The position numbers and the translations under genes were made by a program. A stretch of 64,000 nucleotides of DNA from Peribacillus muralis (GTDB lineage Bacteria > Bacillota > Bacilli > Bacillales > DSM-1321), in assembly GCF_001439925.1 (NCBI RefSeq), contig NZ_LMBV01000003.1, positions 146,840-210,839 on the forward strand, in the 5' to 3' direction. Of the stretch, positions 32,435 through 40,785 are shown one piece after another. Numbering within the stretch: the first letter of the stretch is position 1; each line of letters begins with the position of its first letter. The notes below the pieces were generated by a model that was not told where the DNA came from, made no database searches, and saw only the letters and a program-made list of their open reading frames with translations.

Positions 32435-33334
32435 TTACTTCCCTTCGAGCAAATTCTTCATATCTGCAGGCAGTTCTTCCTGAAACAGCATTATCTTCTT
32501 AGTGATGGGATGCAAAAATTTCAATTCAAAGCAATGAAGGGCTTGGCGCCCGATTTCCATTCTGCTGCCTCCATATAAATCATCACCTGCGAGGGGATGC
32601 CCGATATGGGCCATATGCACCCTGATTTGGTGCGTCCGCCCCGTTTGGAGTTCCAATTTGAGAAATGTATGGGATTCAGTGTGTGTCAATACCTCGAATA
32701 AGGTACGGGCATACCGGCCATCGCTGCGAACTTCCCGTTCAATAATGCTCGTGGATTTTCGTCCGATTGGCGCCGTTACCTCTCCATATGGTCCTTCAAC
32801 ACGCCCTTGGGCAATGGCTTGGTATCTCCGTTTCACTTGTCCACTTTTTTGCTGTTCACTCAAAAGGTGATGGATATGCCGGTGCTTGGCAATTAAAACG
32901 AGGCCTGATGTATCCCTGTCCAGCCTTGTAACGATATGGATCGTCGCATGTATTCCCGTTTTCTTATAATAGCCCGCCAAGCCATTTGCAAGACTGCCGT
33001 TTGGATGCTCCCTGGACGGGATGGTATTCATGAAAGGCGGCTTGTCCACCACCAATACGAATTCATCTTCATACTTGACTTCCAGGGGGATGGGTTCCGG
33101 CAAAAGCCCCTCGCTTGCCTGTTCTGGCGGAAATATTATCGTCACGACATCTCCAGCTTCAATCCGTTCCCTGACAGTGACGATGTCGCCGTTTACCAAG
33201 ATATATCCACCTTTAAACTTAATATCCGTTAATGCCCGCTTTGAAATATCGCATTTGCTGAGAAACTCTCGCAATAAAGAACCCGAATCCTCTTCAAAAA
33301 CCGACCAAGTCAAAGAAAAGTTTTGATTTAACAT
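32435..33334 (-). CDS. yjbO: RluA/RluD-family rRNA pseudouridine synthase YjbO
   Basis: A 299-aa RluA-family enzyme. An S4-like N-terminal part (residues 15-75, with GYILVNGDIVTVRERIEAGD) precedes the catalytic domain. The active Asp is in VTRLDRDTSGLVLIAKH near residue 140. LKLELQTGRTHQIRVHMAHIGHPLAGDDLYGG is the family signature. It makes pseudouridine in rRNA or tRNA; the exact position for YjbO is not settled. nadK lies 17 nt upstream on the same strand, the conserved nadF-yjbO pair. Confidence 0.92.
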   Translation of the reverse strand: MLNQNFSLTWSVFEEDSGSLLREFLSKCDISKRALTDIKFKGGYILVNGDIVTVRERIEAGDVVTIIFPPEQASEGLLPEPIPLEVKYEDEFVLVVDKPPFMNTIPSREHPNGSLANGLAGYYKKTGIHATIHIVTRLDRDTSGLVLIAKHRHIHHLLSEQQKSGQVKRRYQAIAQGRVEGPYGEVTAPIGRKSTSIIEREVRSDGRYARTLFEVLTHTESHTFLKLELQTGRTHQIRVHMAHIGHPLAGDDLYGGSRMEIGRQALHCFELKFLHPITKKIMLFQEELPADMKNLLEGK

Positions 33335-33351
33335 GAAGTGAGTTTATCTCC

Positions 33352-34146
33352 TTAATTAGCAATGAATGAATCATGCACTCTTTTCCAAAAAGGAAAAGGG
33401 CGGAATCTGGCAAAGCGGATCTTTTCATCCGCCACTCGGCACTGAATCGACTTTACATCCTCTTGAAGAAGTGTTAAATGATCGATCGTAATTTGAAAAT
33501 TGACCGCATTCACAGGCCTGAACATACATGTATGATGCGCCGGCAGCAATAGCGGCGAACCGACCGTCCTGAACACACGATTATTGATGGATGCCAATTC
33601 AGTGATCTGGATCGCATCGATGGATGGGTGGACGATGGCCCCTCCAAGAGCCTTGTTATACGCCGTGCTGCCCGATGGGGTTGCAATGCATAGACCATCC
33701 CCGCGGAACGTTTCGAAATGCTGGCCGCGTATTTCGACATCCATGACGAGCGTCCCTTCAACGCTTTTGACTGTTGATTCATTCAAAGCCAAAAACCTGG
33801 TCTCACGTCCTCCATGCTGATAGCGCACGATCGTTTCCAGCAATGGATATTCCACAATTTGAAAAGGAGTTTTCGCTAACGCTATCACCAATTTTTCGAT
33901 TTCATCCGGTGTCCAATCGGCATAAAAACCAAGATGTCCAGTGTGCACGCCAACAAAGGCCGTTTTATCCAAACGATTCTTATAACGGTGGAAAGCATAT
34001 AATAATGTGCCATCACCGCCGACCGAAATGACAATATCCGGCTGGTCCTCGTCATATTCCAACTGAAAGTCTTGGAGATACGTTCGCATCCTTTGCATCA
34101 AGGTATTCGATTTTGCATCTCCTTTTGACGTAATCGCAAATTTCAT
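33352..34146 (-). CDS. nadK: NAD kinase
   Basis: A 264-aa NAD kinase (NadF/PpnKA) that makes NADP from NAD and ATP. The nucleotide motif [13 protein letters not shown] is near residues 44-56. [26 protein letters not shown] follows near 150 and [17 protein letters not shown] later. The start follows AAAGGTAGGTGGG. It lies between the (p)ppGpp synthetase and yjbO in one operon, as in B. subtilis. A second kinase for NAD (PpnKB) is a known RoxS target elsewhere; here RoxS copies lie 4 kb away. Confidence 0.94.
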   Translation of the reverse strand: MKFAITSKGDAKSNTLMQRMRTYLQDFQLEYDEDQPDIVISVGGDGTLLYAFHRYKNRLDKTAFVGVHTGHLGFYADWTPDEIEKLVIALAKTPFQIVEYPLLETIVRYQHGGRETRFLALNESTVKSVEGTLVMDVEIRGQHFETFRGDGLCIATPSGSTAYNKALGGAIVHPSIDAIQITELASINNRVFRTVGSPLLLPAHHTCMFRPVNAVNFQITIDHLTLLQEDVKSIQCRVADEKIRFARFRPFPFWKRVHDSFIAN

Positions 34147-34194
34147 CTAATCCCACCTACCTTTAGATTTCTTCTTGTTTACCCATTCATGCGT

Positions 34195-34815
34195 TCAAGA
34201 ATCTTTCTTCCTTGAAAAAAGACGCTGTGCTTCCTGGATTTCCGTCCGGATTTGCGACATCTCTGCATCAAGCAGAAAAGCCGCTTCCGCCGCACGTTTC
34301 AGCCGCAGTTGGATATCTTCCGGAAAAACGCCTTTATATTTATAACTTAACGAATGTTCAATCGTCGCCCAAAAATTCATCGCGAGCGTCCTGATTTGAA
34401 TTTCGGCAAGAATATTTTTTTCGCCATGTATCGTCTGGACCGGATACCGGATGACAACATGATAAGAACGGTAACCGCTTGCTTTTTTATGGGAAATATA
34501 ATTCCTTTCCTCAACGATTTCGAAATCATTGCGGCCTCGTAAAAGTTCAACCACTTGTTCGATATCATCCACAAACTGGCACATCATCCGAAGACCTGCA
34601 ATGTCCTGAATCTCGGTTCCCAATTTATCAATCGGAATGTCCTTCTGACTCGCCTTATCCAAAATGCTGACAATCGGCTTTACCCTGCCCGTAACAAACT
34701 CGATGGGGGAGTGAATATTTTCTCTCTCAAACTGTTTCCTTAATCCCTTTAGCTTAACCTTCAATTCTTCTACGGCCTGCTTATAAGGCGCCAAGAAGTC
34801 GTCCCAACTCTCCAT
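34195..34815 (-). CDS. yjbM: small alarmone synthetase YjbM (RelQ/SasB-type)
   Basis: A 206-aa GTP pyrophosphokinase with only the synthetase domain of the RelA/SpoT family. Motifs are VKPIVSILDKASQKDI, IQDIAGLRMMCQFVDDIEQVV, KASGYRSYHVVIRYP and EIQIRTLAMNFWATIEHSLSYK. SasB makes (p)ppGpp and pppGpp as a tetramer activated by pppGpp. The start is set at ATG 34815, with AGGTGG 7 nt before it; GTG 34821 is too close to the site. It heads the yjbM-nadK-yjbO operon and is divergent from yjbK. Confidence 0.93.
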   Translation of the reverse strand: MESWDDFLAPYKQAVEELKVKLKGLRKQFERENIHSPIEFVTGRVKPIVSILDKASQKDIPIDKLGTEIQDIAGLRMMCQFVDDIEQVVELLRGRNDFEIVEERNYISHKKASGYRSYHVVIRYPVQTIHGEKNILAEIQIRTLAMNFWATIEHSLSYKYKGVFPEDIQLRLKRAAEAAFLLDAEMSQIRTEIQEAQRLFSRKKDS

Positions 34816-35129
34816 TGCCACACCACCTATATCTATCTAAAAAGCGCCTGTTCAACTCTGGTATGGGCAGAACGCTCTCTCTTTATCCAGCGGTCCTATG
34901 ACACGCTGGTCCACTGTTTATCCCTTACAGACTTTTACCGCTATCGATATGTATGATTTCTATAATATACTAATCCACTTCACGTGCTCGTCGTTTATAT
35001 TTTATCATAACCTGCAATTGATTCCTAAATATTCAAGTACAATAGCAAAAAAATTATTGCCTTCAAATTGACAGCTGAAGTGATTCTTATATGATTAAAG
35101 TAAGATAAAGATAAGAAAGGAAGAAATAC
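34816..35129. other. 314-bp divergent gap between yjbM and yjbK
   Basis: This gap must hold both promoters. TGATTCTTATATGATTAAAGTAAGATAAAG before yjbK is AT-rich but has no clear box pair. I see no riboswitch or repeat. Confidence 0.35.
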
Positions 35130-35708
35130 ATGAACCAGCATATTGAAATCGAGTTTAAAAACCTCTTGGATGAAAAAGAATTCAAGCTGCTGATCGATCA
35201 TTTCGAGATCGATGTTGCGGGCTTTACATCACAGCAAAACCATTATTTCGATACACCTGAATTCGAATTGAAAAAAAGAAGCTCTGCGCTTCGGGTTCGG
35301 GAAAAAAACAGTCGTTATGAATTGACTTTAAAACAGCCCGCTACAGAGGGGCTATTGGAAACGAATCAGGATATAACCGCCGAAGCTGCTGCTGCGTTTT
35401 TGAATCATGGCACTTTCCCGGAAGGGGCGATTTTAAGACTCCTCACCGCAGATGGAATCGATCCTGAAGCCTTTTCCTGCTTCGGGACGCTGCAGACGGA
35501 CAGATTTGAATTCCCTTACAAGGAAGGGTTGCTTGTTTTGGATCATAGTTCTTATTTGGAGCAAGAGGACTATGAGCTTGAATATGAAGTGACGGACGCG
35601 AAGGCAGGAAAAACTATTTTCTTATCTCTGCTTGGATCCCTTCAAATTCCTGAAAGAAAAACCGAAAATAAAGTTAAGCGGTTTTATCGTGCCAAATTCA
35701 AGGATTAA
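35130..35708 (+). CDS. yjbK: CYTH domain protein YjbK
   Basis: A 192-aa triphosphate tunnel enzyme. The opening EIEFK (residues 6-10) is the ExExK metal motif of CYTH proteins. Alternating acidic and basic strands follow (SALRVREKNSRYELTLKQP, YELEYEVTD), ending with KTENKVKRFYRAK. Bacterial relatives hydrolyse tripolyphosphate or thiamine triphosphate, and the natural substrate here is unknown. It sits next to the alarmone synthetase gene, as in B. subtilis. The start follows AAAGGAAG. Confidence 0.9.
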   Translation: MNQHIEIEFKNLLDEKEFKLLIDHFEIDVAGFTSQQNHYFDTPEFELKKRSSALRVREKNSRYELTLKQPATEGLLETNQDITAEAAAAFLNHGTFPEGAILRLLTADGIDPEAFSCFGTLQTDRFEFPYKEGLLVLDHSSYLEQEDYELEYEVTDAKAGKTIFLSLLGSLQIPERKTENKVKRFYRAKFKD

Positions 35709-35740
35709 TCCTGCTTGAACCATATTCGGAGGTGGAGAGT

Positions 35741-36388
35741 TTGAAAATCCAGGATTTCAAAACATTTATGGAATTGCAGGCCATCCAGCAATTTACTAAT
35801 AGAAATAGTTCAAATACGCCTTCATCGCAATCGCTTTTTCAGGACATGCTGTCTGAACTGATATCCGGTGATACACTAGACGGCACGTCACAAAGGTTGG
35901 GTTCCTTATTATCCACTGTGGAAACGGAAGCGACGTCCATCCTTCAATCAAGGAACACGGTGATGACGCCTGTCACCCCTGCCCCAACTAAAGGAGAAAC
36001 GAGCGGAACCGGCACAAATTACGACGAAATCATCAGCCAGGCGGCCACTTTGTATAAGCTCCCGGAAAAACTGATAAAGTCGGTCATTAAACAGGAGTCG
36101 AACTTTGACCCTAAAGCGGTCAGTTATGCGGGAGCATCAGGTCTTATGCAATTAATGCCGGCCACCGCCAGAAGCCTTGGAGTGGATGATAGCACAGATC
36201 CGGAACAAAACATCATGGGCGGAAGTAAGTATTTAAGTCAGATGATGGCCCGTTATGACGGAGACATCCAACTAGCCCTTGCAGCTTACAATGCAGGAAC
36301 GGGAAATGTAGATAAATATAACGGCATTCCCCCGTTTAAAGAAACGCGGAATTATGTTCAAAGTGTATACGGTACATTTTTATCCTGA
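35741..36388 (+). CDS. cwlQ: lytic transglycosylase CwlQ (YjbJ)
   Basis: A 215-aa SLT-family enzyme that cuts the glycan strands of peptidoglycan. A Ser/Thr-rich linker (residues 20-90) precedes the catalytic domain. The catalytic Glu is in VIKQESNFDPKAVSYAGASGLMQLMPATARSLG, with LALAAYNAGTGNVDKY near the end. It lacks an evident signal peptide, as its B. subtilis relative. The start is TTG 35741, 8 nt after GGAGG; GTG 35732 overlaps the ribosome site. It ends at a terminator before yjbI. Confidence 0.88.
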   Translation: MKIQDFKTFMELQAIQQFTNRNSSNTPSSQSLFQDMLSELISGDTLDGTSQRLGSLLSTVETEATSILQSRNTVMTPVTPAPTKGETSGTGTNYDEIISQAATLYKLPEKLIKSVIKQESNFDPKAVSYAGASGLMQLMPATARSLGVDDSTDPEQNIMGGSKYLSQMMARYDGDIQLALAAYNAGTGNVDKYNGIPPFKETRNYVQSVYGTFLS

Positions 36389-36391
36389 TGT

Positions 36392-36430
36392 TAACTGACC
36401 CTTCTATTTTTTGGGGTCAGTTTTTTATTT
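36392..36430 (+). terminator. terminator of cwlQ
   Basis: AACTGACCC with its complement GGGTCAGTT is followed by T on the plus strand, right after the stop codon. Confidence 0.75.
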
Positions 36431-36522
36431 TCCATTACTCCTGCAGTGCATCCCCGATCAGGATTTTACCTTGCACCTCCTGTGTCATACTACAGATGTA
36501 ATATTTTCTATAAGCTATATAT

Positions 36523-36551
36523 TTGTTATATCAGGACGTCATTGTTAAAAT
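36523..36551 (+). promoter_or_regulatory. sigma-A promoter of yjbI-yjbH
   Basis: TTGTTA at 36523-36528 and TAAAAT at 36546-36551 have a 17-nt spacer, about 43 nt before the yjbI start. Confidence 0.5.
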
Positions 36552-36594
36552 ATGATTAAATATCAACCATTTTTTTATTAAAGGAGTAATCAAC

Positions 36595-36999
36595 ATGATG
36601 CAAGGGAACCCTACACCATATGAAACAATTGGAGAAGGGCAATTACACAGGTTAATTGATGTGTTTTACTCCAACGTTAGTCAACACCCTGATTTGAAGC
36701 CGATTTTCCCTGACGATTTAACAGAAACGGTCCGTAAACAAAAACAATTCATGACTCAATATTTAGGCGGTCCGTCTTTATATACCGAAGAACATGGCCA
36801 CCCCATGTTACGGGCTCGACATATACCTTTTGAAATTACACCTGAACGTGCGAAGGCCTGGCTTTCATGCATGTATGAAGCAATGGATGAAGTGGGCCTT
36901 ACGGGTGAAATTAGGGATTTTTTCTATCACCGCCTCTATTTGACGGCACAGCATATGATCAATACATCCGGTACGGACGGGAAAGGAGAAGACACTTGA
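36595..36999 (+). CDS. yjbI: truncated haemoglobin YjbI
   Basis: A 134-aa group II truncated haemoglobin. The proximal His lies in ARHIPFEITPERAKAWLSCMYEAMDEVG near residue 83. YSNVSQHPDLKPIFPDD and TQYLGGPSLYTEEHGHPML are family features. These proteins bind oxygen, NO or peroxide through haem. Its stop overlaps the start of yjbH by four bases (TTGA), so the globin and the thiol adaptor are made together, which suggests a shared role in redox or nitrosative stress. Confidence 0.93.
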   Translation: MMQGNPTPYETIGEGQLHRLIDVFYSNVSQHPDLKPIFPDDLTETVRKQKQFMTQYLGGPSLYTEEHGHPMLRARHIPFEITPERAKAWLSCMYEAMDEVGLTGEIRDFFYHRLYLTAQHMINTSGTDGKGEDT

Positions 37000-37889
37000 G
37001 CGCACATAAACCAGTTTTCAATATTTCCGATTGGATCAAAACACAGCATTGCTATGATATAGGAAAAAAGCCAATTGAGATTTACGTTTTTGTTGATCCG
37101 CTATGTCCCGAATGCTGGGGATTAGAACCAATTATTAGAAAATTACAGATAGAATATGGGCAGTTATTCAGTTTACGCCATGTTTTAAGCGGTAAAATTG
37201 ATTCTCTTAATATGGGGAAAAATAAAAATTATGAAAACCTTGCTCAAGTTTGGGAAAAGACAGCCAGCCGATCAGGAATGTCCTGTGACGGTAGCCTTTG
37301 GTCTGAAAACCCAATCTCTTCTCCCTACACTGCTTCCATCGCCATAAAAGCAGCTGAGTTGCAGGGCCGAAAATTGGCCATTCGTTTTTTAAGGCAGCTT
37401 CAGGAGTATGTATTCATTGGGAAAAAGGATATTTCCGATATCGATGTATTGACGGAATGTGCCGAAATGGTTGGGTTGGATGTCGAGGAATTCCTCTACG
37501 ACATCAATTCTTCAAGTGCAGCCAAAGGCTTTCAATGTGATATGAAAATCACAAGTGAAATGGAAGTGACGGAAATCCCCTCGCTTGTCTTCTTCAATCA
37601 AAATATTGAAGAAGAGGGAATCAAGGTTTCAGGTGTCTATTCTTACGAGGTATATGTTCAAATTCTAGAAGATATGCTGAATGGACTTCCGTCCCCTGCC
37701 AAACCGCCCTCTTTAGAAGATTTCTTAAGCTGCTTCAAACTGGTCGCGACCAAGGAAATCGAGACGGTTTACAATATGAACAGAACTAACGTCGAGCTGG
37801 AAATGAAAAAGCTTGTATTAAAACAGCTGGCAGAAAAAATCCCAGCAAAATATGGGACGTTTTGGCGATATACAAAGAAGCAGCCCTAA
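36996..37889 (+). CDS. spxH: ClpXP adaptor protein SpxH (YjbH)
   Basis: A 297-aa thioredoxin-like DsbA-family adaptor that presents Spx to ClpXP for degradation. The N-terminal redox motif is DPLCPECWGLEP with Cys 37 and Cys 40. A helical insertion and a C-terminal region follow. The start is TTG 36996 behind AAAGGAG, translationally coupled to yjbI. Its stop codon falls inside a terminator hairpin. Its target gene spx is in the same window at 44850-45245. Confidence 0.93.
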   Translation: MSAHKPVFNISDWIKTQHCYDIGKKPIEIYVFVDPLCPECWGLEPIIRKLQIEYGQLFSLRHVLSGKIDSLNMGKNKNYENLAQVWEKTASRSGMSCDGSLWSENPISSPYTASIAIKAAELQGRKLAIRFLRQLQEYVFIGKKDISDIDVLTECAEMVGLDVEEFLYDINSSSAAKGFQCDMKITSEMEVTEIPSLVFFNQNIEEEGIKVSGVYSYEVYVQILEDMLNGLPSPAKPPSLEDFLSCFKLVATKEIETVYNMNRTNVELEMKKLVLKQLAEKIPAKYGTFWRYTKKQP

Positions 37890-37909
37890 ATTGGGCTGCT
37901 TCTTTGTTT
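37874..37909 (+). terminator. terminator of yjbI-yjbH
   Basis: AAGAAGCAGCCC-taaatt-GGGCTGCTTCTT is followed by TGTTT. The yjbH stop TAA forms part of the loop. Confidence 0.8.
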
Positions 37910-37914
37910 CAGTG

Positions 37915-38031
37915 AAAGAGAAAACCATGCAATTCAAACGATTTGCATGGTTTTCATATAAGAAATAAGGGGATGGGAGAAATTTTTCACGATCAAACAA
38001 AGGGGTATAAGTTTGTATGTGATTTACTTCA
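37915..38031 (-). ncRNA. roxS: RoxS/RsaE small RNA, copy B
   Basis: A trans-acting redox small RNA of about 117 nt on the minus strand. The 5' end GAAGTAAATCACATACAAAC is followed by the C-rich signature ATACCCCTTTGTTTGA and TTTCTCCCATCCCCTT, as in Staphylococcus RsaE and Bacillus RoxS. It ends in a terminator with a 12-bp stem (AAAACCATGCAA). A TATATT -10 box lies at 38040-38045, and the Rex-like box 38074-38091 just upstream of the -35 region. The place, between yjbH and yizD, is that of roxS in B. subtilis. RoxS pairs through its C-rich loops with ribosome sites of respiratory and TCA-cycle mRNAs. Confidence 0.88.
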
Positions 38032-38073
38032 CAATAATTAATATAACAGATAATCGATTAATGCACCAACTGT

Positions 38074-38091
38074 TTGTGTAAAATTTCACAA
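38074..38091. promoter_or_regulatory. Rex-like box of RoxS copy B
   Basis: TTGTGTAAAATTTCACAA differs from the Rex consensus TTGTGAAnnnnTTCACAA at one defined position. It also fits the Fnr/Crp frame TGTGn-N6-TCACA. It lies four bases upstream of the presumed -35 box, so NADH-sensing Rex could repress. Confidence 0.65.
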
Positions 38092-38203
38092 ATTGTTCAC
38101 AAAATAGATGTCAAAAACCGCCAACCCCTTTGATGCATGGTACCCGCTAATTTTGTTCAACCTTTCTTAATCTTTACGATTAAGAAACCGCGCTCTATTA
38201 ATA

Positions 38204-38221
38204 TTGTGAAAACAATCACAA
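38204..38221. promoter_or_regulatory. extra TGTGA-N6-TCACA dyad between the two RoxS copies
   Basis: TTGTGAAAACAATCACAA contains a perfect TGTGA-N6-TCACA core (Rex/Fnr type). It lies 170 nt upstream of copy B and downstream of the copy A terminator, with no promoter seen directly beside it. Confidence 0.5.
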
Positions 38222-38284
38222 TTTCACATAACCATTATCCTTAGCTTACCTAACTACCAGTGGTTTGTTTAGGGAATTTAAAAG

Positions 38285-38408
38285 AAAAACCCCGACAAAT
38301 CGTGAAATCTGTCAGGGTTTTTTTCTATCTATTTATACGAACAAAGGGGATGGGAGAAATTTCACGACGTTCAAACAAAGGGGTATAAGTTTGGAATGTG
38401 AGAACTTC
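38285..38408 (-). ncRNA. roxS: RoxS/RsaE small RNA, copy A
   Basis: The second RoxS-like RNA, about 124 nt, lies upstream of copy B on the same strand. It starts GAAGTTCTCACATTCCAAAC and has the same C-rich words (TATACCCCTTTGTTTGA, TTTCTCCCATCCCCTTTG). It ends in a different terminator (CCCTGACA...TGTCGGGG then T run). Its own promoter has TTGCAA at 38442-38447 and TATAGT at 38418-38423 with an 18-nt spacer. A Rex-like box at 38453-38470 has the same spacing to the -35 box as in copy B. Stem-loops differ between copies while the C-rich seed regions are kept. Confidence 0.88.
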
Positions 38409-38452
38409 TATGTCTGTACTATAGCAGAATGTACATATTAATTGCAAGAACT

Positions 38453-38470
38453 TTGTGCTTCATTTCACAA
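38453..38470. promoter_or_regulatory. Rex-like box of RoxS copy A
   Basis: TTGTGCTTCATTTCACAA keeps the TTGTG and TTCACAA arms of the Rex site with changes near the centre. It sits five bases upstream of the -35 box of copy A. Confidence 0.5.
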
Positions 38471-38565
38471 TATTGTCATATTCTTAGAATACTGCTTATT
38501 CCAAGGCATACTATCTAGTATAGGAGCAGAGAATCTTTTTTCTGCATCAGCTTGGAGGTGCCCAT

Positions 38566-38730
38566 TTGAAAGGCGTTATTTTACTGATTCTCTTGATAGG
38601 TTCGCTTTTTGTTCAGCTACTCGGGATCATGGACCTCATCCCCCTCTATTTCTCCTCCCCCATTTTATTTTTTGTTTTTTTCATCATCCTTCATAGCAGA
38701 AATCAGAGGAATCGGTTTAAGGGATTATGA
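38566..38730 (+). CDS. yizD: YizD-like small membrane protein, 54 aa
   Basis: A 54-aa membrane protein starting at TTG 38566, 7 nt after GGAGG. MKGVILLILLIGSLFVQLLG and a second segment (IPLYFSSPILFFVFFIILH) form two transmembrane helices, and a basic tail RNQRNRFKGL follows. Position next to roxS and pepF matches yizD of B. subtilis. No function is known. Because of the TTG start and small size it is easily missed. Confidence 0.72.
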   Translation: MKGVILLILLIGSLFVQLLGIMDLIPLYFSSPILFFVFFIILHSRNQRNRFKGL

Positions 38731-38743
38731 CTGACATCCACAA

Positions 38744-38775
38744 TAAAAAGGACCCGCAGCTGCCTGGGTCCTTTC
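38744..38775. terminator. bidirectional terminator of yizD and pepF
   Basis: AAAGGACCC...GGGTCCTTT has A and T flanks on both sides and lies between convergent stop codons. Confidence 0.8.
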
Positions 38776-38781
38776 TGTATC

Positions 38782-40599
38782 CTATTTATTCAACAGCTCT
38801 TCCAATTCGTTTAACTTCTCTTCGAATACATTCATGGCTTCTTGTACAGGCTCCGCTTTAGTCATATCGACACCAGCCTTTTTGAGTACTTCGATTGGAT
38901 AATCGGAACTTCCCGATTTCAAGAACTCCAAATACCTTTTGACTGCTGGTTCGCCTTCTTCAAGGATTTGCTTGCTCAAAGCTGTTGCTGCACTGATTCC
39001 CGTCGCGTATTGATACACATAATAATTATAGTAGAAATGCGGGATCCGTGCCCATTCTAAACCAATTTCCTCATCCATGGTCACATTTTCGCCAAAGTAC
39101 TTCTTATTCAGCTCAAAATATTCCTTCGTGAGCATATCAGCTGTCAACGCTTCTCCATTTTGCGCTTTTAAATGGATCGTATGTTCAAACTCTGCAAACA
39201 TCGTTTGACGGAACAATGTTCCACGGAAGCCTTCTAGATAGTGATTCAATAAATAAATACGCTTCTTTTCATCTTCAATGGTATTTAGTAAATAATCATT
39301 CAACAGGTTTTCATTACAAGTGGATGCGACCTCAGCTACAAATATCGAGTAGTTCCCATAAGGATATGGCTGACTTTTGCGCGTATAGTAGCTATGGACC
39401 GAATGACCGAACTCATGCACGAGCGTGAATAAATTATTGATGTTATCTTGCCAATTCATTAAGATATATGGATTGGTGCCGTATGTACCTGAGGAATAGG
39501 CGCCGCTTCGTTTCCCCTTATTTTCATGTACATCGACCCAACGGTTTTCAAATCCTTCTTTCAACACATTGGAATAGTCCTCGCCTAGCGGGGCAAGTCC
39601 CTTGAGCACATAATCTTTAGCTTGATCATATGTCACTTCCATCTTCACTTCTTTTACGAGCGGAGTGAATAAATCATACATATGAAGTTCATCTAATTGA
39701 AGAACTTTTTTACGCAATTCAAGGTAACGGTGCAGCAAGGGTAGATTGTCGTTAACTGTTTTGACAAGATTATCGTATACGGTCTCCGGGATGTTATTGC
39801 CGCTTAAAGCCGCATGTCGTGCTGAATCATATTTTCGAACCGTCGCATTGAAGTTATGATTCTTGACCTCTCCTGACAGGGTAGAGGCAAAGGTATTGCG
39901 AAACTCTCCATACTTGCTGTATACCCCTTTGAACGCTTCCTCACGTACTCGGCGGTCTTCACTTTCTAGAAACCGGATATACCGCCCGTGAGTGATCTCC
40001 ACTTCATTTCCCTCTTCATCCTTTATGGTCGGGAATTTCAAGTCGGCATTGTTAAGCATGCCGAACGTATTGCCTGATGCATCGAGAACCTCTGATGCCT
40101 GTGCCATTAATTCTTCCTGCTCCGCAGATAAGATATGGGGCCTCTGTAGGCTAATTTCCTCCAATGAATGTTTATAAAGATTCAATTCTTCTTTTTCTTC
40201 CAAAAATCCCGCCACTTTGCTTTCATCAACACTCAACAGTTCAGGAACCATATAAGAAAATGCCGCTGCTGCCTGTGCATATAAAGCTTTTGCCCGGTCT
40301 TCCATCCCCTGATAAAAAGGATTGGTCGTATCTTGATCATTGCGCATATGTGAATAAGAATACACTTTGCCTAGCTTTTCGAATACTTCATCTTGTAGTT
40401 GTAGGGCTGCAAATAACTTTTCTGCACTCTCCCCGAGCGTACCTTTATGTGCATCCGCTTTTTTCAGATCATCTTTCACCGCTTTGAAGGCAGCTTCCCA
40501 ATCTTCCTCGGTTGCGAAAATATCCTCAAGTCTCCAAGTATCTTCAGCAGCTATTTCGTTTCTTGCCGGTAAAGTACTCACTTTTGTTTCCTGCACCAT
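38782..40599 (-). CDS. pepF: oligoendopeptidase F
   Basis: A 605-aa M3B zinc metallopeptidase that cleaves short peptides in the cytosol. The zinc motif HEFGHSVHSYYT lies near residue 391, with the glutamate ligand about 25 residues later in FVAEVASTCNE. Length is normal for PepF. The start at 40599 follows GGAGAGGG. In B. subtilis overproduced PepF blocks sporulation start, presumably by degrading Phr peptides. It lies next to coiA, as in B. subtilis, with a gap of about 190 nt. Confidence 0.94.
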   Translation of the reverse strand: MVQETKVSTLPARNEIAAEDTWRLEDIFATEEDWEAAFKAVKDDLKKADAHKGTLGESAEKLFAALQLQDEVFEKLGKVYSYSHMRNDQDTTNPFYQGMEDRAKALYAQAAAAFSYMVPELLSVDESKVAGFLEEKEELNLYKHSLEEISLQRPHILSAEQEELMAQASEVLDASGNTFGMLNNADLKFPTIKDEEGNEVEITHGRYIRFLESEDRRVREEAFKGVYSKYGEFRNTFASTLSGEVKNHNFNATVRKYDSARHAALSGNNIPETVYDNLVKTVNDNLPLLHRYLELRKKVLQLDELHMYDLFTPLVKEVKMEVTYDQAKDYVLKGLAPLGEDYSNVLKEGFENRWVDVHENKGKRSGAYSSGTYGTNPYILMNWQDNINNLFTLVHEFGHSVHSYYTRKSQPYPYGNYSIFVAEVASTCNENLLNDYLLNTIEDEKKRIYLLNHYLEGFRGTLFRQTMFAEFEHTIHLKAQNGEALTADMLTKEYFELNKKYFGENVTMDEEIGLEWARIPHFYYNYYVYQYATGISAATALSKQILEEGEPAVKRYLEFLKSGSSDYPIEVLKKAGVDMTKAEPVQEAMNVFEEKLNELEELLNK

Positions 40600-40785
40600 A
40601 AAAAAACCCTCTCCATTCTATAGAAAACTTGCCACTCAGCCAATCGCCATCAAACTGGATATAACGCTTCAATCGATACTAGGGCACTCATGCTTTGTCC
40701 GAGTTAAAATCCCCAGTCTTATTACTATTTCTCCATTAACAAAAATAATCCTGCCCTTTCTCGTCAATTCAAGGACAAATGATCA

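Noticed and set aside
38350-38388. 12-codon micro-ORF starting ATGGGAGAAATT
   Set aside because: The sequence is the complement of the RoxS C-rich region, and the would-be ribosome site touches the ATG. The RNA explanation is far better.
38442-38696. 84-aa open frame overlapping yizD
   Set aside because: The yizD frame has a GGAGG site and two clean transmembrane helices. This frame starts within the Rex-like box region without a ribosome site.
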